Shown: positions 30,001 to 42,000 of the stretch, piece by piece | Layout of the letters: the number at the start of each line of letters is the position of its first letter | Numbering within the stretch: the stretch's first letter is position 1 | DNA from: Aphelocoma coerulescens | Lineage: Eukaryota; Chordata; Aves; Passeriformes; Corvidae | DNA: 64,000 nucleotides | NCBI RefSeq assembly: GCF_041296385.1 | Contig: NC_091015.1 | Coordinates: forward strand, 94,348,004 to 94,412,003 | Direction of reading: 5' to 3' | Made by a program: the position numbers and the translations under genes | The notes under the pieces: generated by a model | What the model saw: only the letters and a program-made list of their open reading frames with translations | Databases searched by the model: none | What the model was told of the DNA's origin: nothing

Positions 30001-33000
30001 AATAGTCAGTATTTGTGAAGGATTTTGTATATTCCTACTTCTTTCTTATACAGGAACCCAGAGCTGAAGAACAATGGTGGGTGTGGAAGGAGATTTTTTT
30101 CTTTTAAGGTGACTCTTCCCTCTGAATTCACTTTTGTGGGCAGAAGGTTCACATATGTCCTTCTGCTCTAAAGGCACTAATATGATTTTAGGATAGATGG
30201 GATTCACAGGCTGCTTTTCAGAAATGCAAGGAGCTCTGGATTCTGATTTTTTTTTCCTGCTCAGTGTTTAGAGTTCTGCATCCTCAACACTATCATAGAC
30301 TGTGGTTAAAGAATTTCTATAGGGGCCTATACTGATTGTTTAGTGGTAGTTGGATGGTGTTGTTACCAAAATACTGGTAACAGTATTTGGCATATACGAT
30401 GCTGTATATGATGCTGGCAGTATATGATGCTGTGGTAGACTCTAAAATAAGACTCAAGCTTTTCTTTGAATAAAAAAAAATTCCAATCTCACCTGTGTTG
30501 TCCATCTTAAATTCGAGTCTGTCTTTGTTTTTGCAGCTCCTTTTTGCTTGAAGCTTTATCAGGAGATTTTGCAGGCTCCTAATGGGGCATTGCTATGGAC
30601 TTTCCTGAAACCTTTATTACATGGGAAGATACTGTACAATTCAAACATCAACATGATTAACCTGGTGATGGAGAAGGTGAGTATCAAAAAACCCCACTAT
30701 TTCTGTGTATTGATTTTGTCTTTGTACTTGTTTTTAAAGGTCCGCTTCTTCCAGGGTAGGAAGAAGCAATTGGATAATTGCCTTTCAGAAACATAGATCA
30801 ACCTGCCCCCTGAGGTCTCACCTGTTTCCCACTTTAAACTTAATGCTTCTCTTAACTTTTATCCTCCTTGTTACACTGGTTCCAACTCAGTGTGAAAAGC
30901 AGAATTTTGCCCAAAGTCCTTTAAACCATGAATAGAAAGATTAAATGGAACACATTAACAAAAGTGTCATGGGAATCATACTGAATCAAGGTGTAAGGTG
31001 CAGGTATTCTAGGCAAGCTTTTGCCTTCAACGTTTTCTTATGATGGGAACTGTAATGGGGCATCATAGAGACCTGGGGAAGGGATGCTCCAGGGAAAAAA
31101 GCCTGTTCTTAGGGAGTCACTGAGCTGAATTAAAAAAAAAAAAAAAAAAAAGAAGAAATCTTCAGTTCATCCTTCCTGATTGTTTCTAACACCAGTAGCT
31201 GAGTGACCAGTCGTAACTGAGGTGCTGTGTGTGTGGATGCTGATGATGGTATTCAAGAGTTTTACTGTCTCTGCAGTTCTGTTATGGTTGCTATTCTGTC
31301 TTGAGTGTGATTATTGACAGTGACATGTTTCTTCATGCCTAGCTTAGAGGCACTTCTGTAAGAGAAGGGTTTATGACTTGTTTTAGATTTCTCTGCAAAT
31401 TTTGCATTGATCTAAATATATGGCTTTTACCCTGCAATATTAGTTATTGCAAGAATGACAATTTGGATTAATTTAAAATCTGGACAAAAAACAATTGCTG
31501 CTTGTAAGTAGTACACAAAAAGACCATAGTAACTTTAAATGTGATGGTAACGATATTCTCTGTAAATTGAAAACTTTGTGGTATTCTGATTTGTGTCCTA
31601 AAAAAATAGTAAAAAACTAAGCCCAAAGCCCCATTCTAGATAGCAGATACTAGATAACTTTATAGTTTCTGTTCTGAATTAGAAAACAGTATTGAGTGAT
31701 TTCATATTTTGCAGTTAAATAACTTAATTTGAGGAACAGGTTATCACAGTATAATTAATTTAAAATTTTTAATGAGTTAGAAATGAAGCTGCTCTTGATG
31801 TTTATAGATGGAAATTCTACAAAGACGAGTTGTAAGAAATGATAAATATTTCATATCTTTTTGAAATTATATTCTGTGTTACAATGGCATTTAGAATATA
31901 GCACTTAAAACATTTCCCCATTATTTTGCCAATTAATATGCCAAACCTCCATTCTTAAAAGCATCTGCAAGAAAGATGAATATCTTCACACACAGTATGT
32001 TCCCCCATAGACCTTTAGTGGAATCTGGACTGAGTAATACAGTTCAGGAAGAAGTTAGCTTGTGGATTGGTTTTTTGGGTTTGTTGGTTGGTTGATTGGG
32101 GTTTTTTTGGGGTGGGGTTTAATGCTCTGGAACAATAAAAAGATCCTGGTAGAAGCTTTCATTCTCATTATATATTCTCAGGCTCACAGAAGTTCCACCA
32201 GCTTATTCAGAAATCTGTATAAATACACTCTTGCCCCTCTTCCCAGTCCTGTAAATCTAACAAGCAATTATGAATGGGGATCTGTTTATGTGTAAATTTG
32301 AAAGTAGTGGGAAATTTTCTTCTTTGGTTTTATTACAAAAATCTCCCAGCTATTCCTTGAACAGAAACAAAAGTTTAAATTCAAAATATTGTCCCCAGTG
32401 TCTCAAATGTAGCTACTAAACCCCAACCCTGTAGCCTTTACAAGCCTGATCTCCTACTGAAATTGGAACAGTTTTAGTTTCCTTCAGAGTGTGTGGCTGC
32501 ACATCATCTATTTACTAGAAGAAAAAGTAGCAGATTACAGCTTTGAAGAACACTGATGTTTGTATATTCTAACATATTCTCTAAGTTTTCCACATGGACT
32601 ATTAAATTTGAGACTGTGTAATTGACCTTTCTTCGATAAATTGTGAGGTTGCTGGGTTTGAGTTTCAGAGATGGCAGCAGTTCTACTGTGTGGAGTAATG
32701 GTGATAGTCAGAGAAACAGGCTGTGGTGATGACTGAGGGTAAAACAGTTCCATGCCCTATGGCATCCAGGAACTCAAAGGCCACGTTTGATGTCTTTGAT
32801 CTTTGCTTTCACAAAACTTTTTTGCCACTGATGGACTGATCTTATGGAAGTATTTCCTACTTCAGAAGATTCTCAGAGTTGATCTTATATTCAGCACTCA
32901 TGTTAGAAGAACCTTCTGCTATTTCCAAAAACTTTGGGGTCAGCCTTGCCAGGACTTTACTGCTAAAATTTGTCCACTTGCTTTTCAGGTTATATGAATT

Positions 33001-36000
33001 CCTAGTATTTCTTGTTCCTTTGGTGAGTTCTGCATCAACCATTTCTTTCTCACTTGCTTTTTATTCCACTTCAGACTGTGGCACCTTCTATTTTAATATT
33101 TTGTGGTTTTATCTACCAGCTGTAATTATTTATATTCTCTATTTACTACTACGCTTTATTTTAATTTATTATTAGTATAAAAAAATTAAAACTTACTTAG
33201 ATTTCATAATTATTAGTCTGCAATCCTCTGGTTCCCCTAGCATCTTTATACATATTTTTGCGTTTGTTATTTTCCACTTCCCTCATAACAAGGGAGTTTT
33301 AATCAGGAGGTTACACTACACTGAGTAGTTCAGCTATTTAATCCTCGAGTGCTTTTGAAATTCTTCACTGGACATTATCTTTTCCTGGAAATTACTTACT
33401 GTTAATTTTTTTTTAAGTTGTACGACTTTATTTTTTACTGCTGCTTTGATTAGAGACAGATTGTCCAAAGTATTCTGCATGTGGAAGGCTTCTGACTCAG
33501 GAACTTCCCAAATGCCTGCTGTCATGAATGAAAAAGCAAAAAACACTTTTAAACTAACTTCTCGTTTTGCTTTTTTTTTGCCTAAGGTTTTGGGGTTCTT
33601 TTTTCTTATTTGGATGTAACCTTCTTTTGAAAAGAAGTTTTCTAGTGTCTTCCTGCTTTGTATTGTGTGTATATATATATGTGATCATCCTCAAATCTTA
33701 TTTTGATAGGCAGCAGGTATTTGTTCAGTTTCCTCTATGCTGCCTTAAACTCTGTACCTCCTGCACACAACCACTTTGCTGCTTTTAATTTCTTTCAAAT
33801 AAGTGTTTACATTATAGAAAGTTCATCTTTTCCAAAAATCCATGCTGCTGCAGTAATTTGTTTTTTTAGTTTCTTGTGTAAGGCAGTTGAATACAAGCAC
33901 ATTATAGTTACTGTAGCTCTTTGAAAGCAATTTCAGCACAAAAATTATTCCTTTGCGCTGCTCAGAATCAAGTCAAGAAGCACTAAGATCTACTGAGCCC
34001 AGATCTTACAAGCTGCTTGATATAATAGTTTCTAGTGGTGTCTGAAAGTTTGATCTCCTTGTGTTCTGGTGTGACCTGTGGTTGCTCTGTCCTAGGGAGA
34101 AAGCAATCTCTGAGACTGGCTGTTTGCTACCCTTGCAGCCTTCCTGGTCTCCTTCATCTTGTCACCATCATGCCTGGTTTGTGGGTTTCAATCCATGAGG
34201 TTTCTGTGTTGCTTCTGATGGGAAGAACTTGTTTAGTCTACTTGACAGCAGATTTAGTTTAACATTTAGGATTACTTTCTCTTTAACCCTAATGAATTGC
34301 ATTCTTTGAAGTGGAATAGGGATTCTCATAGAAATTAAATGCGTAATGTTTTTCAGGGAAACAAAATTACATGCAAGGTCTCTTTGGGGCCTTCTGTGTT
34401 ATAAAGAGGAAAAAAGAGCCACCAGAAGTTTTTTTTCATGTTGTGCTTAGAGTGGGATTTTGAAAAAGGCACTTAAAATAATATGGCAGAAATTTTATAC
34501 TTTCAATGGGAATCATTGCAAAAAGTGTGGTCCCAAACTGGAGTTTACAACTCACTGCAGACACTCTTTGCTGGAAAATGTCACAATTTTTACCATAACA
34601 ACCATGCTGGATTGTTCTTAAATGCACTTCTGTGACTGATAACAGCAATTTAAACAAAAAGATGCCGCAATATTTTCTAGTCTTGAGTATACTTGTGAGC
34701 TGTTTAAAACAGGCTGGAAAAAACATTTCCACTTGTTTGCTAAGAGAGAAATTGTAACCTATGTTTGACTGGGACAGAAAATGTTTCACTTTACTCAAGT
34801 CTTTCCCTGTGAGAGTATTTTGAAACTGATTGATTGATCAGTTGAATTTATTGTCCAAGCTGTGCTTCCAAATTTCATTTTTATTATGTATTCAGTCGAA
34901 CTAGTTTGAATAAAAGACCCACAACTGAAAGGCTTTCTTTTGAATATGTCCTTACTGTATTTCTTTTTCTGTCTTTCTGAAGCACCCCCATGGTACTCTC
35001 TGTGAAAGAGACACTATAAAATAAAGAAGTCTTTATGATACTTCAGGTGGGAAACATGCAGAGCACAGGAAAACTTTGGTTTGCTTGGTATTGGAAAAGA
35101 TGTTTTTAATTTCTTAAGTAAAAAAAAAAAAAGAGAACGGATATTCTTACTGCTGTTTATCCCAATGAAATGGAAAGGAGTTGCAGAAGATCTAAAGTGT
35201 ACCAGTTTTTTCTGTTTCTTAAGATTTACTGTGCACATTTCACTTCATTTGTTTCCCTGCATTCTTTTTCCCAGGCTAATTTCACTTTTGGTTTTGTGGA
35301 AAACTTGAAGACTTATTCTGAGACATGGCTTAGGATGTCTGAGGTCTTCAAAACCAGCGGAAATGTTCTCACAGTTTCACGACTGCAGGTTGGTGAACTG
35401 TGGGAAATCTTTCTATTTTACAACTTTTTGCTGTGTGATCTAGACAGTATTTCTATACACGTAAAACCACGCATATATCTGACTTCAGGTTTAAAAACAG
35501 CTGAAAAAGAGGCAGATTAGCTCTAGGTTATGAACCTATAGCCTGATGCTGAGAAACTTCTGATGTAAAAATAATTAAAAGCAATGTCACCTCACTATCT
35601 CCAGTATCACTCCTGTATCACTGAACAACATGGGAAATAAAATGGTTTTGGTACTTGTTTGTTCATTGCTTATGTTTGTCAGCAAAATGTAAAACTGTTT
35701 AAAAAAACTGATGAGGGAAATATTGACTATAAAATAAAAAAAGCATTCTTGTTACTTGGGTTTTTCCGTTCTACATATTTGTGTCTTCCCCTGTCACCTC
35801 TCCTAAATCCCTTTCCCACCCCCTGCCATTTATTTGAAAGGTGTGGTGTTAACCTGTTAAGAGGGAAAGACCGAAGAGATGGAGAGGCTAAATGACTTCT
35901 CCAGTGTTATGCAGGAAATCTTGGTAATGGAACTGAACATTAATGCATATGTATATTTTGTATATTTAGAGAAGGTAAACTTGAGGTAACATCTATCACT

Positions 36001-39000
36001 TTTCATTTTAGGAAGCACTTCAAAACAATTTCATAAAGCATTTCATAGAAAGTAATTTGGATATCAACATGGAAAAACTCCTTAAAAAAATGCAAGCATA
36101 TGGTACGTATATGAAAGTACATGTAATGATTAGCCCTGTTAGACTTCAATTTAGAACTACATTTAGTTGAAATTGAATATTTTACCTATCTCAGTGATAC
36201 TTAAGCAAAGTAATAAGAGACTTTACGCTCTTGAGTTAGTCTCAGTTGTAATTGTAATTGTCTTTTTTCTTTTGGGTGACTGGATAATTTGAATTTCAAA
36301 TATTGAAACAATATTGGTAACAAGTCAGAAGTGGCAAAGTGTCATGGGAGAGTCCAAACATATCTATACTTAAAAGGAGCAAAGGGAGATATAAACCCAG
36401 TAGCCACAGTTCCATTAGGTAGAAGTATATTTTTGTAGTACATTTTGAAGGAAATAAATAGAAAATGAGATTGGATAGAGTGTGTTTGATCAAAAAGTCT
36501 CTGTGGGTTTTTTTCTCCATTTATCCAGAATCAGTTGAGTGTGGTGCCCTTGAGCCTCAGAAAAGCCTGAGAGGGTTATAACCAGGGAGCTGCATTGTCA
36601 GTAGGAAGCAACCAGGGTCAGTCCCAGCCCTGGGATAGACCAGTGGGGCCATGGGGATGATGCTGAGGGCAGAACATCAACCTGTGGGAAGCAGTGTGGG
36701 CCCAGGTCCATGCCCAGGTCCAGAACCAGGTGTGTAGTGGTGGGAGCTGCCACCTGGAGCAGGCCCAGGCCCAGCTCTGTGCAGCTCTGTTGGAAAGAAG
36801 TGGCCCTGATTCATGGGTCTGCATGGGTCTGCCCAGCAGCCTCCCCCTGGGCACAGCCATCCCTGGCTGGCCCCTTTCTGCATTGGTAGTGAACCCCAGC
36901 AGTCAAACAGAGAGCCTCCAGGGTTAGATAGATAGCCCAAGGAGAATGTTTCTTATTGGAGAAGAAGGGAAACTATTATTTTGACTAATTTGGGATATTC
37001 AAGGATTTAAGTAGGAGAAGAGAAAGGATTATGCCTTAAAATTAAGTTACTTAACTATTTCATAAGACTTTGATAGTTGAAAATAGTTCAGTATGTCCAG
37101 CTGTCAGTAAGGTAGGTGCATGGTCATTAAAATGCTTGCCAGCATGTGCCAGAAGGAAAAGTTTGTACTGAAGCAGAGTCCAATGTCATTTAAGAAAAGT
37201 TCATGATTTTGAGGATCAGAAAAAGGGGGATAAAATGCAGTAACAGACAGTATGACATCATGGACAAAGGGAGCAGGGTACTTCCTAGAGGAGGATTGTG
37301 GTAGAAAGGACAGATCTGTGTGGTTTCAGGTCAGTGGTGTTAGGAAAATTATGAGCCAGACACAAATCTGTTCCAGTCACTTTCTGGAGGAGGGCAGTAA
37401 TGAGCTCTCAGGCACCCCCACAGAGGGACTTTGTGACCCTCATTGCTTTGAAAAAATGGACTTTACAGAAATACAGGTCATTAAGTCTGCTTTACAGTCA
37501 AAGAATTAAGACTACAGCTAAAATAAATTAAGTGTACCTGAAGTACAGCTTTTATTGGTTTTCAGTATCTGCCTCTAGGCAGGAGATGGACAAAATCCAC
37601 GGAAACTCCTGAGAGCTTGTAAATTAAATGTGTTCTCAGTCTTAAGCTGTACTGCTGCCCTGAGCTGGTACAGTGTCATGGTTTGACGCTGGCTCAATGC
37701 CAGACACCCATGAGAGTCACTCGCTCACCCGGCCCTGTCACAACTGGGTAGAGGAGAGAAAAAAATTAACAAAGTGTTCATGAGTTAAGGACTGGCAGAA
37801 ATAATTTTTTGGGGGGGCCCAAGCGCTGGAGAGCTAGCCAGAGTAATGACACATGCACCAATATGATTTGAGCATCGTTCTCCCGTCACTGTTTACCTAC
37901 ACAAGCTTGTATCTACTTTTGCAAAGATTCACACCCAGTCCCTCTAGACGGCCTCTAATCCGTGGGGGAGCTGACCAGTGTATTGCTTTGTCAAGGACTC
38001 AGGGCTGCCTGCAGCCAGGGGCCATTTCAGGGGATTTTCCTCAGCAACCCTGGGTTGTCCAATCTTTCCAGGGGTATCATATGCCCCTGTTCCACAAGGA
38101 ATCCCTCTACAATAATTCAAGCGCAAAACAGGCTCAACTTAAGGTTTCAAAGTGAATTTATTACTAACAGAGTCAAAGGAGGGTAGTGAGAAGTAAAATA
38201 AGTCCTTAGAACACCTTCCCTCCCCCCAGCCCCTCCCTCCTTTCCACCAACAGCGCAGGGAGACAGGGCATTTGGTCAGTTCACCACTGAGATTCCCTTC
38301 CACTGCTCCAGGAGAGCAGTCTTCTCCTGTGGGGTCCCTCCCACAGGAGGCAGTTCTCCCTGAACCTCTCTGACATCGGTCCACTCTCAGGAGCAGCAGC
38401 CACACCGCACCTCCTGTAGCATGAGCCCCTCCCACGGGCACACAGCCCTCCCAAAACTGCTGAGCCGTGGGTCTCTCTTTCCACGGGGTTCAGTCCTCTA
38501 AGGACAGGCTGCTCCAGCCTGGAAGCAAGGCCCTCTCTCTCCACTGGGTCTCCCACTGGATCACAGCCTCCTCCAGGCATCACCCGCTCCAGCATGGGCA
38601 CCTCCCCCACAGGCTGTGGGTGGATCTCTGCATCCCCCATGGATCCCCATGGGCTGCAGGGGCACAGCTGCTTCACCATGGTCCTCACCATGGCCTGCAG
38701 AGGAACCTTGGCTCTGGCACCTGGAGCACCTCCTCCCCCTCCTTCTTCACTGACCTTGGTGTCGCCATGTTGTTTTCCCTCACATGTTCTCACCCCCTCC
38801 TCTTCTCTGGCTGGAAGAAAAACTGTGTGACTTTGTTTTGATTTTCTTCTTAAATATGTCATCATAGAGGCATTACCAGCCTCTCTCATTGGCCCAGGTT
38901 TGGCCACCAGCATGTCCCCCTTCAGAGTCATCAGGGATTTGCTCTGCTGGACATGGTGGAAACTTCCAGGACCTTCTCAGAGGAGTGACCTCTGTGGCCC

Positions 39001-42000
39001 CCCAGCTACCAAAAACCAGGCTGTGCCAAACCAATACATGTGGTCATGGTTGGTGTGAGCTGGTGTGGCTTTTCTTTTGCAAACAGGTTGTGAGATTTAG
39101 TTGAAATTGGCCTTGGTTTGAAGGCTTTGTTTGAAGACTAGGGCTGGCTGCGCACACTTCCATTAAGAAAAATGGCAAATGGCATCTGGAATTCAAACTG
39201 GAATGAATCTGTGCTCCGTGACTCCCTAGACAAGCGAATCAAATTTGAATTTACTTTCTCTTCAGATGATTTTCTTAACCAGTGAGCTGCTGGCTTGTCT
39301 GGGTTGGGCAAAGCTCACCCCTCAAGGTGAAGATGGATCATAATACAGCTAAAAACCCAAGCCTGCAGAAACACAATATTGGAAAGATAGGATGTAAGAA
39401 AGAGCAAGTCTCTAAAACTGCAGGGCCTGCTGGAAACAGCTATCTCAATCTATCAGTTGAGTAATAACTGGATTTGGTTTCTGTGGACCTAACACTGAGA
39501 ACTACATGGACAAACCAGACTCCATTAAAGAGTTATCCTGATCTCTGGAATTATCAGATCCATCCTCACTGATGTGGACAACATCACAGAAATCTGTACC
39601 TGTGTTTCTCAAGCTTTTTAACAGAACTAAAGAGATTCGATAATATGCAATAAATGGTTTATAGTTTGAATGGTCAGGACAGAATATGATTTAAGTAGAG
39701 TGGGTTATGAAACTAGAATTTCCTTATTTTAAGGGAATACAGTTGATGAAATTAACATCATATAAAAACTGAAAATCAATATGGGCTATAGATCACAAGA
39801 GCTTTTATGCCTTTGTGAAACTGATCTCTCCAAAGTGCCAGAGCACTCCTCTGCATTTACACGATGATTATACTTTGTATAGATTCACTTGGTCATTTTA
39901 CTTCTTGAAAAATGATATGCACTCATATTTTTGTCTTAGTCTGTATATTTTTTTTCATTTTATTAGTCCATAATAATGTGTAATTTAACTGTAAGCCTCT
40001 GTTCTTCTGTTTGTTTTTTAAGAAATTTCATTAATCTTATATTGCATCAGCTGTTTAGTCCTGTAATTACCTAGCTTGCATTAAATTAAAGCCTTGAATA
40101 TATCCATATGTTACTGGTTTTACCACTCACAATCTTTTTTTTTATCCAAAACTCCAGTTTTCTAAAATCTCCTGATCTCTGTGATTATGTTTTCTAACAA
40201 AAGCAAATATTCCCTTCTTTTGTCACATCTTCACTCTCATTCAGCTGACTTCTAATTGTCCTCAAATACAAGTTGCTTGTATTTGTATATTTTTTAATTT
40301 CTCTGCAATGCTATAAAAATTTTAACAGACTTAGTGACGTTATTCTCCTTGCTACTCCTGCTGTAAAGTGTCATGGACAGAGTGGATAGATGTAGAACTC
40401 TTCTAAACTCTCTATAAAATCATCATGCTGCAAGACCTTGCAAAGTTATCAATTTCTAAAAGTGTTTAACAGGGTTACTGTGTCAGATTTACTCATGTGG
40501 AGCAAGGTGAATATTTAGCTGAGGGCTGAAAAGCTTGTGGTTTTCTTTTAAAGCCCTTTGCTTTCTAAGCTAGCTGTGTGTGGGCAAGACAATTATTTTC
40601 CTCTATGCTTGCTTTGCAGCCCAGCAACTTGGAATAATTTTCTACCAATTTTATATAAACCCTATTCCACTAGTACTTGTGAGCTCCTTGCTGAGCACAG
40701 TCCTTACAAACCTTCAGGAAGGCACTGGAAGGCATTTGTGCTGCAAGCTCCTCTTTTAAAGTCTTACTTGCTGAATGTCTCTCTCATCCTTCTGCGATTT
40801 CTTCCAGATGTGAAGTTTTTTTTCACTATCAAGGACTCTCCCTTACAGAGGGCTGCATACAATTCAGTATACAGCAGCTAGGGTGATAAAAAAGTAAAAC
40901 CAAAACAAGCAGCTTTCTTTTGTGCTACCCTTCTGCTGTCCACACTGTAATGAAGTAGTTTTGTGTGTATTTAGAAGGCAGGAAACAAACAGCTGTAATG
41001 TCATCATTGAAAACTGTGCCACCACCCAAATCTTCTGATAACTAAAAACTTCCTTCTAATTTTTGACCTAAATTTATTTATTCCTGATTTATTCAAATTT
41101 ATTTTTCCAGAAGCTTTTTATTTTACTTAAATAGCACTTCTACCCGAAGGTTTTTACATAAACCATTTATATTTCCTCCCAGTTACTTAATAAAAGGTTA
41201 AACCAGCTGAGTGGAAGATGAGGGCTGACTTGGTTTTTAACAAAATATAAAGATAATGGTGAACACAGATTTGCCATGGTTTCCATTCATAATTGCTACA
41301 TTTATAAATGGGAAAGAACCAAGGTCATCAATTCTATAGATCTTGATTTTAAAACTTTCATGTAGATGGCATTTTTTCATATATGTGTTTCCACGAGAAA
41401 TATTTAGGTATACCACACTCCAAGCCAACACCAATACAGATGTTATTTCTTATGCTAAAATATTCAACAATTTAACTTACGAGAGAAGCTTTATTTAGCT
41501 AATTATTGATTTCAAATTAAGGTCTTGTGTGTATATATATCACTGAATGATAGAATGCTTTCAGTAGGAGGGGACCTTAAGGATGATCTAGTTCCAACCC
41601 CTCTGCCGTGGGGCCGCCTTCCGCTAGACCAGGTGGCTCAGAGCCCCATCCAGCCTGGCCTTGAACACTTCCGGGCTTGGGGCATTCACAACTTCTCTGG
41701 GCAACCCGTTCCAACCTAAACATACTCTCCTACAGTTTAAAGCCATTCCCTCTTATCCCCTTGCTATACATCTGCCCTTGTAAAAAGTCCTCTCCACCTT
41801 TTTTGTAGGCCCCCTTCAGGTACTGGAAGGCCACAATAAAATCTGGAAGGTGCTATGGTGTCTATCTGGAGCCTTCACTTCTCCAGGTTGAACAACCCCA
41901 ACCCTCTCAGCCTGTCTTCATACAGAAGAAATTATATAGGGCTACATATAATTGCATATACTTATAAAAAAAATATATATGAAAACTTAACCCTGCCACT

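Larger units (their letters stand above)
30677..35274 (+). other. ABCA13 intron, 4.6 kb
   Basis: AT-rich intron with a run of 20 A at 31132-31151, a G/T-only-like tract at 32065-32120 and a short TA run near 33670. No transposon end recognised. Confidence 0.65.

Noticed and set aside
38281..38931. 216-codon minus-strand open frame, the longest outside the giant exon
   Set aside because: It lies entirely inside the GC-rich LTR and has low-complexity composition (Gly, Arg, Pro rich) with no viral or cellular domain. Such frames arise by chance in this LTR.
40558..40881. 107-codon plus-strand frame with a PATWNNFLP stretch vaguely like the tail of LINE reverse transcriptases
   Set aside because: The resemblance is a few residues only and the rest does not follow. 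No element ends were seen.
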